A stretch of 64,000 nt of DNA from the NCBI GenBank assembly GCA_964544305.1, contig CAZJAZ010000003.1, forward strand, positions 1 through 64,000. Direction: 5' to 3'. The translations under genes and the position numbers were made by a program. This DNA comes from JAFDWI01 sp964544305. GTDB taxonomy: Bacteria > Actinomycetota > Acidimicrobiia > Acidimicrobiales > Iamiaceae. Below are positions 51,787 through 60,992 of this stretch, one piece after another (the stretch's first letter is position 1; every line of letters begins with the position of its first letter). The notes beneath the pieces are model-generated. The model did not search any database and was not told the DNA's origin. It worked only from the letters and a program-made list of their open reading frames with translations.

Positions 51787-53061
51787 TCAACGACTACGCG
51801 ACTTTGACGCATCGTCGCTCGCAGGCAAAAACATGTCGGCCAATGCTTCAAGTGAACGTGCCACGCCTGACTTATGCGCGTCAATGATCACCGGAATCCC
51901 CTTATTCACTGACTGAGGAACCGCCACGTCGCTGGGAATCTGTGAATCGGCCTTGATCTGCAAGGTTCGCTCAACTTCAGCAACATCAAGCTTCACTTTT
52001 GCGTTCGCACGATTCAACACAAGATGCAGTTTGGACATCGGCGTATTCAACATGCGCAGTGTCTGCAAACCAATCTTCACGTTCTTGATATTCGGGACAT
52101 CCATCCCCGCGACGAGCAATACATCATCGCTCTGTTCAATCAGGCTCAACACAATCTCATTGAAGTAAGCCGGCGTATCGATGATGACGTACGCAGCCAT
52201 CGTCCGAAGCAACTCAATAATCGTCGACATATAATCCGCGTTGATCTGATCAGCAAAAGCAGGCTCCAATGGAGCAGGAAGAACTTGGAGCCCGGACTGA
52301 CTATGTTCAACCAGAAGCGACGACAGCATTGATGCGTCCAGCTGGTCAATCATACCAACAGCATCAACAATGGTCCGTTGCGGCGCAAGTTTCAACATTA
52401 CGGCACAATCACCAAACTGGAGATCAGCATCAACGAGAACAACTGGGCGGTCTGACTTCCGGGCGAGGGCAACCGCCAAGTTACACGCCACGACAGATTT
52501 ACCAGCGCCACCTTTCGTTGAAAAAACGGTAATGACCTGGCCAAGTTCGCCCGAAGCTTGCGATGCCATGGCCATCGCAGACTGATTTGCCGACGCGGTT
52601 TGCGAAATACCACTTGCGACTCGACGAATTGCATCAGCGAGCTGCGCGGGCTCGACCGGAGATGACAAAACATCACGAATGCCGATACGCATCGACCGCT
52701 GAAACAAATCTGTGGTTAATTCACCCGCGACGAGAATCGCTCCAATGTCTGGACGGGCTCGAAGGAGCCGCTCGAGAAGTCCAAGGTTCGTATTGTCGGC
52801 ACACGACGGCCCAAAGACCACGATTGCCGCGGTCGGAGGCAGCCGTGCCTCAAGTTCCCCAATGCCTGGAAAGGTGACCGCGTGCTCTCCAAGCTGCGTT
52901 GCCAGCCGGTTCCGGATGGCCTCATCAGCATCAACGACCGCGACCGGTAAGGAAATTGTTGGCACATCTGACACAGTGAGTACGGTCTCCGAACCGAAAG
53001 AGTGGTGGATGGATCGTTGCGAGTGAGCGGCCTGAAGATCAGGTCGGACCTTCAGGACCAT
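51787..53061 (-). CDS. cpaE: CpaE/TadZ-type ATPase (pseudo-receiver plus MinD-like)
   Basis: 424 aa. Residues about 37-148 resemble a receiver domain without the usual phospho-Asp set (AVVDADEAIR at the acid pocket), followed by a MinD/ParA-type ATPase with deviant Walker A FSTKGGAGKS (183-189), VLVDADLQFGD and a C-terminal NRANAKVKL segment. It positions the Tad machine, as TadZ/CpaE do. The ATG at 53061 overlaps cpaB by 23 bases; a GTG at 52974 with GGAG upstream would remove 29 residues, and cannot be excluded. Follows cpaB. Confidence 0.9.
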   Translation of the reverse strand: MVLKVRPDLQAAHSQRSIHHSFGSETVLTVSDVPTISLPVAVVDADEAIRNRLATQLGEHAVTFPGIGELEARLPPTAAIVVFGPSCADNTNLGLLERLLRARPDIGAILVAGELTTDLFQRSMRIGIRDVLSSPVEPAQLADAIRRVASGISQTASANQSAMAMASQASGELGQVITVFSTKGGAGKSVVACNLAVALARKSDRPVVLVDADLQFGDCAVMLKLAPQRTIVDAVGMIDQLDASMLSSLLVEHSQSGLQVLPAPLEPAFADQINADYMSTIIELLRTMAAYVIIDTPAYFNEIVLSLIEQSDDVLLVAGMDVPNIKNVKIGLQTLRMLNTPMSKLHLVLNRANAKVKLDVAEVERTLQIKADSQIPSDVAVPQSVNKGIPVIIDAHKSGVARSLEALADMFLPASDDASKSRSR

Positions 53062-53944
53062 ACGGGGTCAATTGAGCAGGATCCTCCGATGGGAGTTTCG
53101 CATTCGGCTTGATCCGGGTGCTGACCTTGGGGTGGAAGTCTTTTGCGGTGAGCGCAAGATAGAAGTGACCGGGAGTCACCGAAGCGATCATCTGGGCGTA
53201 CTTCATCGGGACAATGAACGTAAGGAGTCCGGTGTTTGTGTTCTGCGTTGTCTGCGATGCATCAGCGCCGGATGCGTTCTCAGCGGGGGTGGGAATTGCA
53301 TTCGTTCCCACTGCAAGAACCTGGACCTTCTGCATGAGCACAACTGCTTGTTCACAGAACAAGAAATCGGAGCGGCTAGCCGTGTTCGGGATTGGAGTGT
53401 CACCACACATTTGTTGAGGAGCTCCAGCGCCGGCGCCACCACCATCGCCACCCGCTTCATCAAGGGTTTGCGACGAGAGGTTCGTGACCATGATGTTGAC
53501 AAAGTCGCCGGGCACGATCAATCCAGCGACGCCCTGCACATTGTTCACGTTGATTGTCACCGCGACTTGGTCGACCTTGTTGATCGGCTTGAGTTGGTTC
53601 GACAAGCTCACGGTTTGGGTAGCAGGATCCGCAAACATGCCCTCAACAACAACGGAGTTGACCGGGAGGTCACTAATGGCGACCTTATTGTTAATTTGTG
53701 TGAGATCCTTGATCGCCGTAGACGGCACGACCTTCTGGGGGATCTGGTCTTTGACGATCATGCCGCCAGTCTTTTGACCGTACGTGCCTTTTGCAACCGG
53801 CTGTCGAACAACCCAGACGTTGATCATTTTGGCATTGTTGTTTGCCCGGTCTTGAAGACCGTTTGACCACATAAACAAAATGACGACGGCGAGCGCAGCC
53901 AAAACAGCTGCTCCGATGAGGACAAGGGGCTTACGAGAGTTCAA
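53039..53944 (-). CDS. cpaB: Flp pilus assembly protein CpaB/RcpC (SAF domain)
   Basis: 301 aa from a TTG at 53944 with a strong AGGAGAG seven bases upstream. One N-terminal helix (PLVLIGAAVLAALAVVILFMW) then a periplasm-facing SAF domain (VVVEGMFADPATQT, VTINVNNVQGVAGLIVPGDFVNIMVT) and a low-complexity Gly/Ala loop holding Cys around MCGDTPIPN and FCEQAV. CpaB members bind envelope glycan and link the machine to the cell surface. First gene of the tad operon; two cysteines could pair. Confidence 0.9.
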   Translation of the reverse strand: MNSRKPLVLIGAAVLAALAVVILFMWSNGLQDRANNNAKMINVWVVRQPVAKGTYGQKTGGMIVKDQIPQKVVPSTAIKDLTQINNKVAISDLPVNSVVVEGMFADPATQTVSLSNQLKPINKVDQVAVTINVNNVQGVAGLIVPGDFVNIMVTNLSSQTLDEAGGDGGGAGAGAPQQMCGDTPIPNTASRSDFLFCEQAVVLMQKVQVLAVGTNAIPTPAENASGADASQTTQNTNTGLLTFIVPMKYAQMIASVTPGHFYLALTAKDFHPKVSTRIKPNAKLPSEDPAQLTPYGPEGPT

Positions 53945-54020
53945 CGTTGCTCTCTCCTACTCGGCCAAGACCACTCGCGGGGAGATAGTCAGAGGCAGTG
54001 GACACGACGCATTACCTTTC

Positions 54021-54038
54021 GGCCGGAGTTGGCCGGCC
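54021..54038. repeat. Short GC-rich inverted repeat between rpsA and cpaB
   Basis: GGCCGG/CCGGCC with a 6-base loop. No T-run follows on either strand. It could terminate rpsA transcripts weakly or mark a regulatory site ahead of the tad operon; nothing more can be said. Confidence 0.3.
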
Positions 54039-54106
54039 TTGACGTTCTCGGCGAGAAATCTGAAATCTCAACCAAGAAACATTCTCGAAAGGTGCAATTT
54101 TCCTAA

Positions 54107-55453
54107 CTATTCGCCTTCTGGTTCCGCTTCTCCAGAAGGAATTTCGGACGAACTGTCCGCGGCATTTGCGGCGGATGCCGCTGCGGCCTCGGCGTAGTAG
54201 TCGGCCCACGCTTCTTCGGTCTGCGCATCATCTGCGTTGCCAATGAAGTTTCCATCATCGTCATATGCGTGCTCACCAAAGTGCTCTTGGTATTCAGATG
54301 CGACAACTCCGCCCTCAGCTGCTTGCTTGATCGACAAACTGATCCGACGACGCTGCAAGTCGAGGTCGATAATCTTGACCCACAGTTCCTCACCCGGGGT
54401 GACGACCTGTTCAGGCAATTCAACGTGGTGTGCCGACATCTCAGAGATGTGCACGAGGCCTTCAATTCCATCGCCGACCTGGACAAATGCGCCAAACGGG
54501 ACAAGTTTGGTGACCCGTCCATACACCAATTCACTCACGCGGTGACCCGATGCAAACTCTTGCCACGGGTCTTGTTGGGTTGCTTTGAGCGAAAGGCTGA
54601 TGCGCTCACGCGAGTAGTCAACGTCCAAAACTTGCACATCAACTTCTTGTCCGACGGTGACAACGGAACCAGGATGTTCAACGTGTTTCCACGACAGTTC
54701 TGAAACGTGGATGAGCCCATCCATTCCACCAAGGTCTACAAACGCACCAAAGTTCACAACGGAAGACACCACGCCCCGTCGGTGCTCCCCTGGTTTCAGA
54801 TTTTCAAGGAACTGTTCACGCTGCTCACGCTGCGTTTCTTCAAGCCAAGCCCGGCGCGAAAGCACGACGTTATTGCGATTCTTATCAAGTTCAATGATTT
54901 TTGCTTCTAATGTGCGCCCGACGTACGGGTCGAGATCACGGACACGACGCAGTTCAACGAGCGACGCGGGAAGAAAGCCGCGCAGACCAATGTCGACGAT
55001 AAGTCCACCTTTGACGACCTCAATGACCGGGCCGGACACGACGCCGCCCTCGTCTTTCTTCTTTTCGATGTCGCCCCACGCACGCTCGTACTGTGCACGC
55101 TTCTTCGAGAGTATCAGGCGGCCTTCTTTGTCCTCCTTCTGGAGAACAAGTGCTTCAATAACTTCTCCAAGATGCACAATCTCGTTTGGATCAACGTCGT
55201 TGCGGATCGACAACTCGCGTGATGGGATCACGCCTTCTGACTTATAACCAATGTCAAGCATGATCTCGTCACGATCAATGCGAACGACTCGCCCCTCAAC
55301 GACCTGGCCATCTTCAACGCCAACAAGTGTTGCTCCCACCGCCTCGTCAAACGAGACGTCAAGGTCATTTGCCACGATTTGTCGGGGAACGTACTCCCCA
55401 AGATCGGAATCGGCAGGAGAAATAGCGGTGTCGGACAAGGGAGTACTCTTCAA
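54107..55453 (-). CDS. rpsA: 30S ribosomal protein S1
   Basis: 448 aa with four S1 repeats: about 50-115, 131-197, 218-288 (VSSVVNFGAFVDLGGMDGLIHVSEL) and 303-373 (GRVTKLVPFGAFVQVGDGIEGLVHISEM), the actinobacterial four-repeat form, followed by a Glu/Ala-rich tail. It helps mRNA load on the ribosome. Between polA and coaE in M. tuberculosis; here the neighbour downstream is the tad operon and coaE is 8 kb away. Confidence 0.95.
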   Translation of the reverse strand: MKSTPLSDTAISPADSDLGEYVPRQIVANDLDVSFDEAVGATLVGVEDGQVVEGRVVRIDRDEIMLDIGYKSEGVIPSRELSIRNDVDPNEIVHLGEVIEALVLQKEDKEGRLILSKKRAQYERAWGDIEKKKDEGGVVSGPVIEVVKGGLIVDIGLRGFLPASLVELRRVRDLDPYVGRTLEAKIIELDKNRNNVVLSRRAWLEETQREQREQFLENLKPGEHRRGVVSSVVNFGAFVDLGGMDGLIHVSELSWKHVEHPGSVVTVGQEVDVQVLDVDYSRERISLSLKATQQDPWQEFASGHRVSELVYGRVTKLVPFGAFVQVGDGIEGLVHISEMSAHHVELPEQVVTPGEELWVKIIDLDLQRRRISLSIKQAAEGGVVASEYQEHFGEHAYDDDGNFIGNADDAQTEEAWADYYAEAAAASAANAADSSSEIPSGEAEPEGE

Positions 55454-55518
55454 TTAGCTTCAAGGACGGGACGGAATCTGGCCCATCAGGTGGTTAGGAA
55501 CTTGGCAAAACTAGCAGA

Positions 55519-56301
55519 TCAGGTGCGCAACTTCCCCTTTGAGGCAATCACCAGAAACTCCGGCGAATCCAAATCCGGTTCGTTTGCGCCGTAGCGCCCC
55601 GGGGCAACCGAATAAATTGCGGCGACGTCCAACCCGGCGCGCTTGCTCATGAAACGCAATTCCCGCGGTGTGAGACATGTTGTCCATAAGTCGTGTTCGA
55701 TTTCTTGGCCATCGCTTGAGCGAAGCGCAGTCCGTTCGTGGTTTACTCCGGTCGCGACATCAAATGTGTCCGCGTCTTCAAGATAACGGACCTGAAAATA
55801 GGCTGAAAAGGCGCTGATGGCGGCCACTCCCCCAGGCCGCATGCTCCGGGCGATCCCTTCAAGTACAAGCAGATCTTCATCAATCGCTGACCATCGTTGC
55901 TGATTGATCGCACCTTGGAGACCGAAAGCACCCTGACAGAGCGATATGACCGCATCAAATTCTTCGGAAAAGGAAAGTGTTCTGGCGTCGACCCGAACAA
56001 AAGTCGCGTCAATTCCATGTTGGGCGGCTTGTTCGTTCGCAAGATCAACGAATCGTGATGAAATATCAACTCCCGTTACCGAGAAGCCACGCTTTGCAAA
56101 CTCAAGCGCGTGACGGCCGGGACCACAACCGACGTCAAGTATCCGATCGCCTGGCTTGAGCGCAAGCTCATCGATCAGAAAGTCGACCTCTTGCAACGTT
56201 CCTTTGGTGAATGAATAGCGCAAATAGGCTTTACCAAGATGGTCGGCGGCAGATTCAAACCAGTGGTTGCCCGGCTTGCCCGAAGTTTCATCCTTTTGCA
56301 T
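55519..56301 (-). CDS. Class I SAM-dependent methyltransferase
   Basis: 260 aa from the ATG at 56301; longer in-frame extensions cover the polA end. SAM motif I is RILDVGCGPGRHALEFAKRGF, then TGVDISSRFVD and the acidic AVISLCQGAFGLQ. The C-terminus carries a Trp-Thr-rich segment (HDLWTTCLTPRELRFM). The start overlaps polA by 14 bases so it is translated from the polA transcript, an arrangement unlike the mycobacterial order. Substrate unknown. Confidence 0.87.
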   Translation of the reverse strand: MQKDETSGKPGNHWFESAADHLGKAYLRYSFTKGTLQEVDFLIDELALKPGDRILDVGCGPGRHALEFAKRGFSVTGVDISSRFVDLANEQAAQHGIDATFVRVDARTLSFSEEFDAVISLCQGAFGLQGAINQQRWSAIDEDLLVLEGIARSMRPGGVAAISAFSAYFQVRYLEDADTFDVATGVNHERTALRSSDGQEIEHDLWTTCLTPRELRFMSKRAGLDVAAIYSVAPGRYGANEPDLDSPEFLVIASKGKLRT

Positions 56302-58945
56302 CGGCCCAGTTCTTCCCAAACGCAAGATCGACTTCAAGCGGCACCGTGAGATCTGCCGCTCCGCTGAGAATGTCTCGAACGAGTTGAGCGACGGGCTCAT
56401 GCTCCTCAGGGGGCACTTCAACGAGCACTTCATCGTGTACCTGCAAGATGAGCGACGACGTGTACTGGTTGTCAATGAGCGCCTGGTCGAGTCGAATCAA
56501 TGCGATCTTGAATATGTCTGCCGCTAAGCCTTGAATGCCCGAATTCATTGCCTGCCGCTCGCCTACAGCACGAAGGCGGGCGTTGGGTGATGCCAACTCT
56601 GGGATCAAGCGGCGACGACCAAACAACGTTTCGGTATAGCCATGCGCTCGCGCTTGTTCAACGGTTAAATCCATATAGGAGCGAACCGTAGGAAAGGCCG
56701 CAAAGTACGAGTGCAAAATTGTTGATGCCTCGGAAACCTCAACTCCGAGACGTTGGGCAAGGCCGTAAGCCTCCATGCCGTAGGCAAGACCGTACGAAAC
56801 CATTTTTGCCTTTGAACGTTGCGCTGAGGTGACGTGTTCGATGTCCACGCCAAATATGCCAGCCGCGACAGCCGCGTGGATGTCGTCGCCACGATGAAAC
56901 GCCGCCACCAATTCGGGATCGCCACTAAGATGTGCAATACAGCGCAGCTCGATTTGGTTGTAGTCCGCGACCAAGAAATCGCTTCCCTGTCGGGGAATGA
57001 ACGCTCGACGAAACGCCCGTCCTTGCTCAGAGCGAACCGGGATGTTATGCAAATTCGGACGATCTGAACTTAAGCGGCCGGTTCGAGCCACCGTCTGATT
57101 AAACGTTGCATGTATGCGTCCGTCTTCACGCACTTCATGGAGCAATCCTTCCGCATAAGTTGAGCGCAGTTTTTCAAGCTCCCGATACTCGAGGAGATGC
57201 GCAACAATGGGGTGTGCATCGCGCAATTTTTCCAAGCTTGCAGCGTCAGTCGAATAGCCCGTCTTCGTCTTTTTCTGCGGGGTGAGCCCGAGTTTGTCAA
57301 ACAGGATCGTACGCAATTGTTTCGTTGAGTTCACATTGAACGGTTCACCCGCGTCCGACTGCACGAGTTCCGCAAGTTCGTTGGCGCGTCGTGTGAGGCT
57401 TTTGCCGAGCCGAGTCAGTTCGGGCACGTCAACGCCCACGCCGAGGTATTCCATCCGTGCCAAGACCGTAACGAGTGGGACTTCTATGGTGACGAGCAGA
57501 TCAAGCATGCCCTGACTTGCGAGCTTTGACTGCAAACTTTCGAGATTTCGACCAATCGTCGAAATTCGTGTTGCGAGTTCGTGTGACCCGTTTTCCGACT
57601 CACTCTCTTGCGTGAAATCAAACGAATGTTGGATATGTTCGTTGACGTGGCTTTCAGCACCGGTGTCGAAGGCACTGAAACTGTCTGATGGGTTCAAGAG
57701 ATAGGCGGCAAGCTTTGTGTCAAAGCGCAATGTCGTTACTGAGATCGACTTGCCCATGAGCCAGCGAAACAATCGTTTGCAGTCGTGGCCCACTACGGGA
57801 CCCGCACTCAAGAACTCGCCGAACGCCTGAGCGACTCCTTGGTCCGCAAGCCAATTCGGATCCACAATGACGACTTCATCGTTAATCCCATAGGCAAGCG
57901 CTGTCGGTTGATTGGTCGTCTCATTCCAGTTTGCATCAAGAATGAGATCAACATTTGCTCTTTCTGGTTGGGCAAAGTTCGCGACAAACGCTTCTGGTGA
58001 AGCTGGAACAACGATCTCACGGTCAGGCTCAACGTTGCCACTTGATCCACCTTGTTCATGCGCCTCAGACTCGAATTCGACAACGTCACGCAGCCGTTCG
58101 AAGAGGCCTCGAAACTCAAGGAGATCAAAGATCGCCTTGACCGCTGCGCCATCAATACGTGTCGGTCTCTCGAGTTCGCCTAATTCGACTGCAACCGGGG
58201 CATCTCGTACAAGACGCATGAGCTCCGTGTTTGTGCGTGCTTGTTGCGCATAACCAACAAGATTCTGGCGAAGCTTTGGCGTTTGTTCGTTCGCGTGAGC
58301 GATCACGCCTTCGACATCGCCATACGCATTGATCAGCTTCGCTGCGGTTTTCTCTCCGACACCAGGTACGCCGGGCAGGTTGTCGGATGGATCGCCGCGT
58401 AATGCCGCATAGTCCACATACTGCTTTGGATGAACACCGGTTCGATCAACGATGCCGCTTTCGTCATAGAGCACGTAGTCCGAGACACCGCGCTTGTTAT
58501 AGAGCACTTTGATCGATGGGTCTTCCACCAACTGATACGAGTCACGATCCCCGGTCACCACCACGACCGAATCGCCAGCTTGTTGTGACCTGGTAGCGAG
58601 CGTGGCAATGACATCGTCTGCTTCAAAACCAACCAGCGAGATTCGACGAATGCCGAGTGAGTCAAGTACTTCCTCCACCAGGTCGAATTGGCCGACAAGT
58701 AATTCTGGTGTCTCATCACGTTGTGCTTTGTAACTTGCTAGTGCACGGTGTCGAAAGGTCGGTTCAGGTCGGTCAAAAGCCACAGCGACTCGATCCGGTT
58801 CCAGGTCACGCAACAAATTGATCAACATCGAGGTGAAGCCATACACAGCATTGGTCACTTGTCCCGAGCCGGTTGTCATGTCGGTCGGCAGCGCGAAAAA
58901 GGCCCGATAGAGAAGTGAGTTCCCGTCGATCAAAACCGTTTTCAC
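56288..58945 (-). CDS. polA: DNA polymerase I
   Basis: 885 aa from the GTG at 58945, overlapping the GNAT gene stop (GTGA). The N-terminal FEN-type 5' nuclease is present (LIDGNSLLYRAFFALP, GDRDSYQLV, GVPGVGEKTAAKL). The 3'-5' exonuclease region lacks the DxE metal motif (LILDANWNETT), so proofreading is probably lost, as in mycobacteria. Polymerase motif A is ADYNQIELR, O-helix RSKAKMVSYG with Arg710, Lys714 and Tyr718, and C is LQVHDEVLVE. It fills gaps and removes Okazaki primers. Confidence 0.96.
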   Translation of the reverse strand: MKTVLIDGNSLLYRAFFALPTDMTTGSGQVTNAVYGFTSMLINLLRDLEPDRVAVAFDRPEPTFRHRALASYKAQRDETPELLVGQFDLVEEVLDSLGIRRISLVGFEADDVIATLATRSQQAGDSVVVVTGDRDSYQLVEDPSIKVLYNKRGVSDYVLYDESGIVDRTGVHPKQYVDYAALRGDPSDNLPGVPGVGEKTAAKLINAYGDVEGVIAHANEQTPKLRQNLVGYAQQARTNTELMRLVRDAPVAVELGELERPTRIDGAAVKAIFDLLEFRGLFERLRDVVEFESEAHEQGGSSGNVEPDREIVVPASPEAFVANFAQPERANVDLILDANWNETTNQPTALAYGINDEVVIVDPNWLADQGVAQAFGEFLSAGPVVGHDCKRLFRWLMGKSISVTTLRFDTKLAAYLLNPSDSFSAFDTGAESHVNEHIQHSFDFTQESESENGSHELATRISTIGRNLESLQSKLASQGMLDLLVTIEVPLVTVLARMEYLGVGVDVPELTRLGKSLTRRANELAELVQSDAGEPFNVNSTKQLRTILFDKLGLTPQKKTKTGYSTDAASLEKLRDAHPIVAHLLEYRELEKLRSTYAEGLLHEVREDGRIHATFNQTVARTGRLSSDRPNLHNIPVRSEQGRAFRRAFIPRQGSDFLVADYNQIELRCIAHLSGDPELVAAFHRGDDIHAAVAAGIFGVDIEHVTSAQRSKAKMVSYGLAYGMEAYGLAQRLGVEVSEASTILHSYFAAFPTVRSYMDLTVEQARAHGYTETLFGRRRLIPELASPNARLRAVGERQAMNSGIQGLAADIFKIALIRLDQALIDNQYTSSLILQVHDEVLVEVPPEEHEPVAQLVRDILSGAADLTVPLEVDLAFGKNWADAKG

Positions 58946-60012
58946 GACACGCACTCCTCGCCTGGCCCCGCTGGCACATCCAACCACAACGAGATCAGAC
59001 GCTTCCGCCGCTCGGGGTCGTACCCAATCCATTTCCTTTCCGGTAACCGATCCTGTTGAACCTCGCGAAAGCCACAGCGAACAAACATGCTGGCCGCACG
59101 TTCATTGACTGTGCATGCAAAAACTGCTGCTACACCTTGCCTGCGGGCACGTTCGACGAGTCCTGCCACGAGTTCACTGGCAATGCCTTCTCCCGCAAAG
59201 CGGTTCACGGTGTACAGGCACGTCACCTCGCCAAGGTGTTCGGTCGCGTAAGCCTCGACCTCAAGAGCACCAATGCCCGCGAGGTGTCCACTTGGGGCAA
59301 CTCGTGCACCGAAACCGTTGAGTGCGAGGCGAATGATTTCTGTGCGCGACCGGTCTCGCAAGAAGCCTTCTTCTATGCCGCGCAGAACCAAATTTTCAAC
59401 CATTGGGAAATCATCTGCACAGAGTCGTGATACCGACACGTACGCGTCCCGAGTGAACAGCGTGCCGGCACCGTCAAAAGTAAACAGCTCTGCATCTAAT
59501 TCTTCCGGTCGACACAGATTGACTCCACTCACACCACCATCCAAAGCTTTGACGACCGCACTTGCGACCTCGCTTCTCACCGTTGCGTTTCTCGCAGTCT
59601 GATCTGAAGCAAAACTCGAGCCCCAACCTCCCTCAGGATCCGCCAGAACAAGCTTCGAAACCCCAAAGCAACGAGCAAGCGTTGCCCCCACCTCCGACGC
59701 CCCAGTTGCCGTTCCAATGACTCCGACGCCATGCTCTTTGGTGGCAGCCCACACATCGGCGAGCGCAGATGTCGAATCAGGCATCGCACTGACGTTGACT
59801 TGGAGTGCATCAGCGATCACTTGTGCATTTTCCAAGGATGCAACCACAAGCACCTGTGCGTGACTTGTCCTCAATTCATTCACCGACGCGACGAGCGCAC
59901 CAATGGCGATTCGTTGACTCCGAGATGAATCAGTCAGCGCGAAGATGAGAAAACGATTCGCAAATTCAGAGCGGAAGAACTCCCGCTCGGCATCTTCTGC
60001 GCGTTGGCTCAC
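58942..60012 (-). CDS. ArgA-like protein: degenerate amino-acid-kinase segment plus GNAT acetyltransferase
   Basis: 356 aa. Residues about 20-190 resemble the C-terminal part of the acetylglutamate-kinase fold (VSKLVLADPEGGW, ALDGGVSGVNLCRPEELDAELFTFDGAGTLF), matching the GGVxxVHxxDGRxxxALLxELFTxxGxGTM pattern of ArgA/ArgB. Residues about 193-350 are a GNAT domain (LYTVNRFAGEGIASELVAGLVERARR, CGFREVQQDRLPERKW). This is the ArgA layout, with a shortened kinase-like part. N-acetylglutamate synthase, for arginine synthesis, is the best guess. GTG start overlaps the ANTAR gene stop and its TGA overlaps polA. Confidence 0.7.
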   Translation of the reverse strand: MSQRAEDAEREFFRSEFANRFLIFALTDSSRSQRIAIGALVASVNELRTSHAQVLVVASLENAQVIADALQVNVSAMPDSTSALADVWAATKEHGVGVIGTATGASEVGATLARCFGVSKLVLADPEGGWGSSFASDQTARNATVRSEVASAVVKALDGGVSGVNLCRPEELDAELFTFDGAGTLFTRDAYVSVSRLCADDFPMVENLVLRGIEEGFLRDRSRTEIIRLALNGFGARVAPSGHLAGIGALEVEAYATEHLGEVTCLYTVNRFAGEGIASELVAGLVERARRQGVAAVFACTVNERAASMFVRCGFREVQQDRLPERKWIGYDPERRKRLISLWLDVPAGPGEECVS

Positions 60013-60584
60013 GGAGTCAACTCGTCAGACAAAATCCGTTCGGAGACGGCCCGCATTGTCTGTCGATCTTCCATGGCCCTTCGCTGAATGAATTGGAATG
60101 CGTCGTGTTCGGCCAACTGATGCTGGTCCATCAGGTGGCCTTTGGCCCGATCAACGAGTTTGCGTGTCTCGAGCTGATCTTCGAGTGCGCTCGCTCGATC
60201 GTGCAAAGCGGCCATTTCATCGAATCGTGCTCGTGCCACTTCAATAGCTGGCGCCAGATCGGTGCGCTGGTAGGGCTTGACGAGATACGCCATTGCCCCC
60301 GCGTCACGAGCGCGTTCGATGAGGTCGCGTTGGCTGAATGCGGTGAGAATAACCACCGCGCAGCGTCGCTCACCCGTAATTTCTCTCGCTGCAGACAAAC
60401 CATCAAGTCCAGGCATTTTGATGTCAAGGATGACAACATCTGGCGCGAGGTCACGAACAAGCGCGACCGCTTCGTCACCTCGGCCTGTCTCCCCTACGAC
60501 TTCGTAGCCTTCTTCTTCCAACGTCTCACGCAAATCCAAACGAATAATCGCTTCGTCTTCGGCAATTACCACACGGGTCGACAA
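60009..60584 (-). CDS. ANTAR-domain response regulator (PdtaR/AmiR-like)
   Basis: 191 aa. Receiver domain with IAEDEAIIRLDLRETL and phospho-acceptor Asp54 in VILDIKMPGLDG, then an ANTAR RNA-binding domain (about 125-190; LVDRAKGHLMDQHQLAEHDAFQFIQRRAM). It binds tandem hexaloop hairpins in leader RNAs to prevent termination, in M. tuberculosis with the sensor PdtaS. No such kinase is near here. It is the orthologue in position of Rv1626, near polA. Start is a TTG at 60584 preceded by GGAAAGG; overlap of four bases with the GNAT gene. Confidence 0.93.
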   Translation of the reverse strand: MSTRVVIAEDEAIIRLDLRETLEEEGYEVVGETGRGDEAVALVRDLAPDVVILDIKMPGLDGLSAAREITGERRCAVVILTAFSQRDLIERARDAGAMAYLVKPYQRTDLAPAIEVARARFDEMAALHDRASALEDQLETRKLVDRAKGHLMDQHQLAEHDAFQFIQRRAMEDRQTMRAVSERILSDELTP

Positions 60585-60598
60585 TGCTTTCCCTTTCC

Positions 60599-60898
60599 TT
60601 ACGCTCGGCCGACATTGGCGGCCAGTTCGTCGAGTAACTCGTCCTGCCGACGTTCTAAACGTTCAATCTCTTGCGTCATTTCAGCTTGCCGACGCACATA
60701 CACGTCAGCATGACGTTGCGCTTCACGATGTTCATGGACCGCAACTGGAGTTTCCGAGACAAGTGCGCGCAACCGCGCATCATCAGCCTCGCTCACAAAT
60801 TGTTCGAGTTGTTGCGCGTTGATACTCACGTCGATGCGCAATTGCCGCAAACAATCAGATAGGTCCGCGAGCTTTCGTTCAATTCGATTCGGGGACAC
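60599..60898 (-). CDS. Small coiled-coil protein of unknown function
   Basis: 99 aa, GTG start. No membrane segment or signal. Two charged helical stretches with heptad hydrophobics (IERKLADLSDCLRQLRIDVSINAQQLEQFV and AEMTQEIERLERRQDELLDELAANV) suggest an extended coiled coil. One Cys at residue 16. It precedes the ANTAR regulator by 14 bases on the same strand and probably shares its transcript. It could be a partner of the regulator; I do not recognise a family. Confidence 0.6.
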   Translation of the reverse strand: MSPNRIERKLADLSDCLRQLRIDVSINAQQLEQFVSEADDARLRALVSETPVAVHEHREAQRHADVYVRRQAEMTQEIERLERRQDELLDELAANVGRA

Positions 60899-60992
60899 AT
60901 CGCCATTGTATTGAATCCCGCGTCCATCGCCGACTGATCGAACGCTGCAATGCGAACTTGTGTTAGCTCAGCCAATCCGCGACGCTTCGAAC

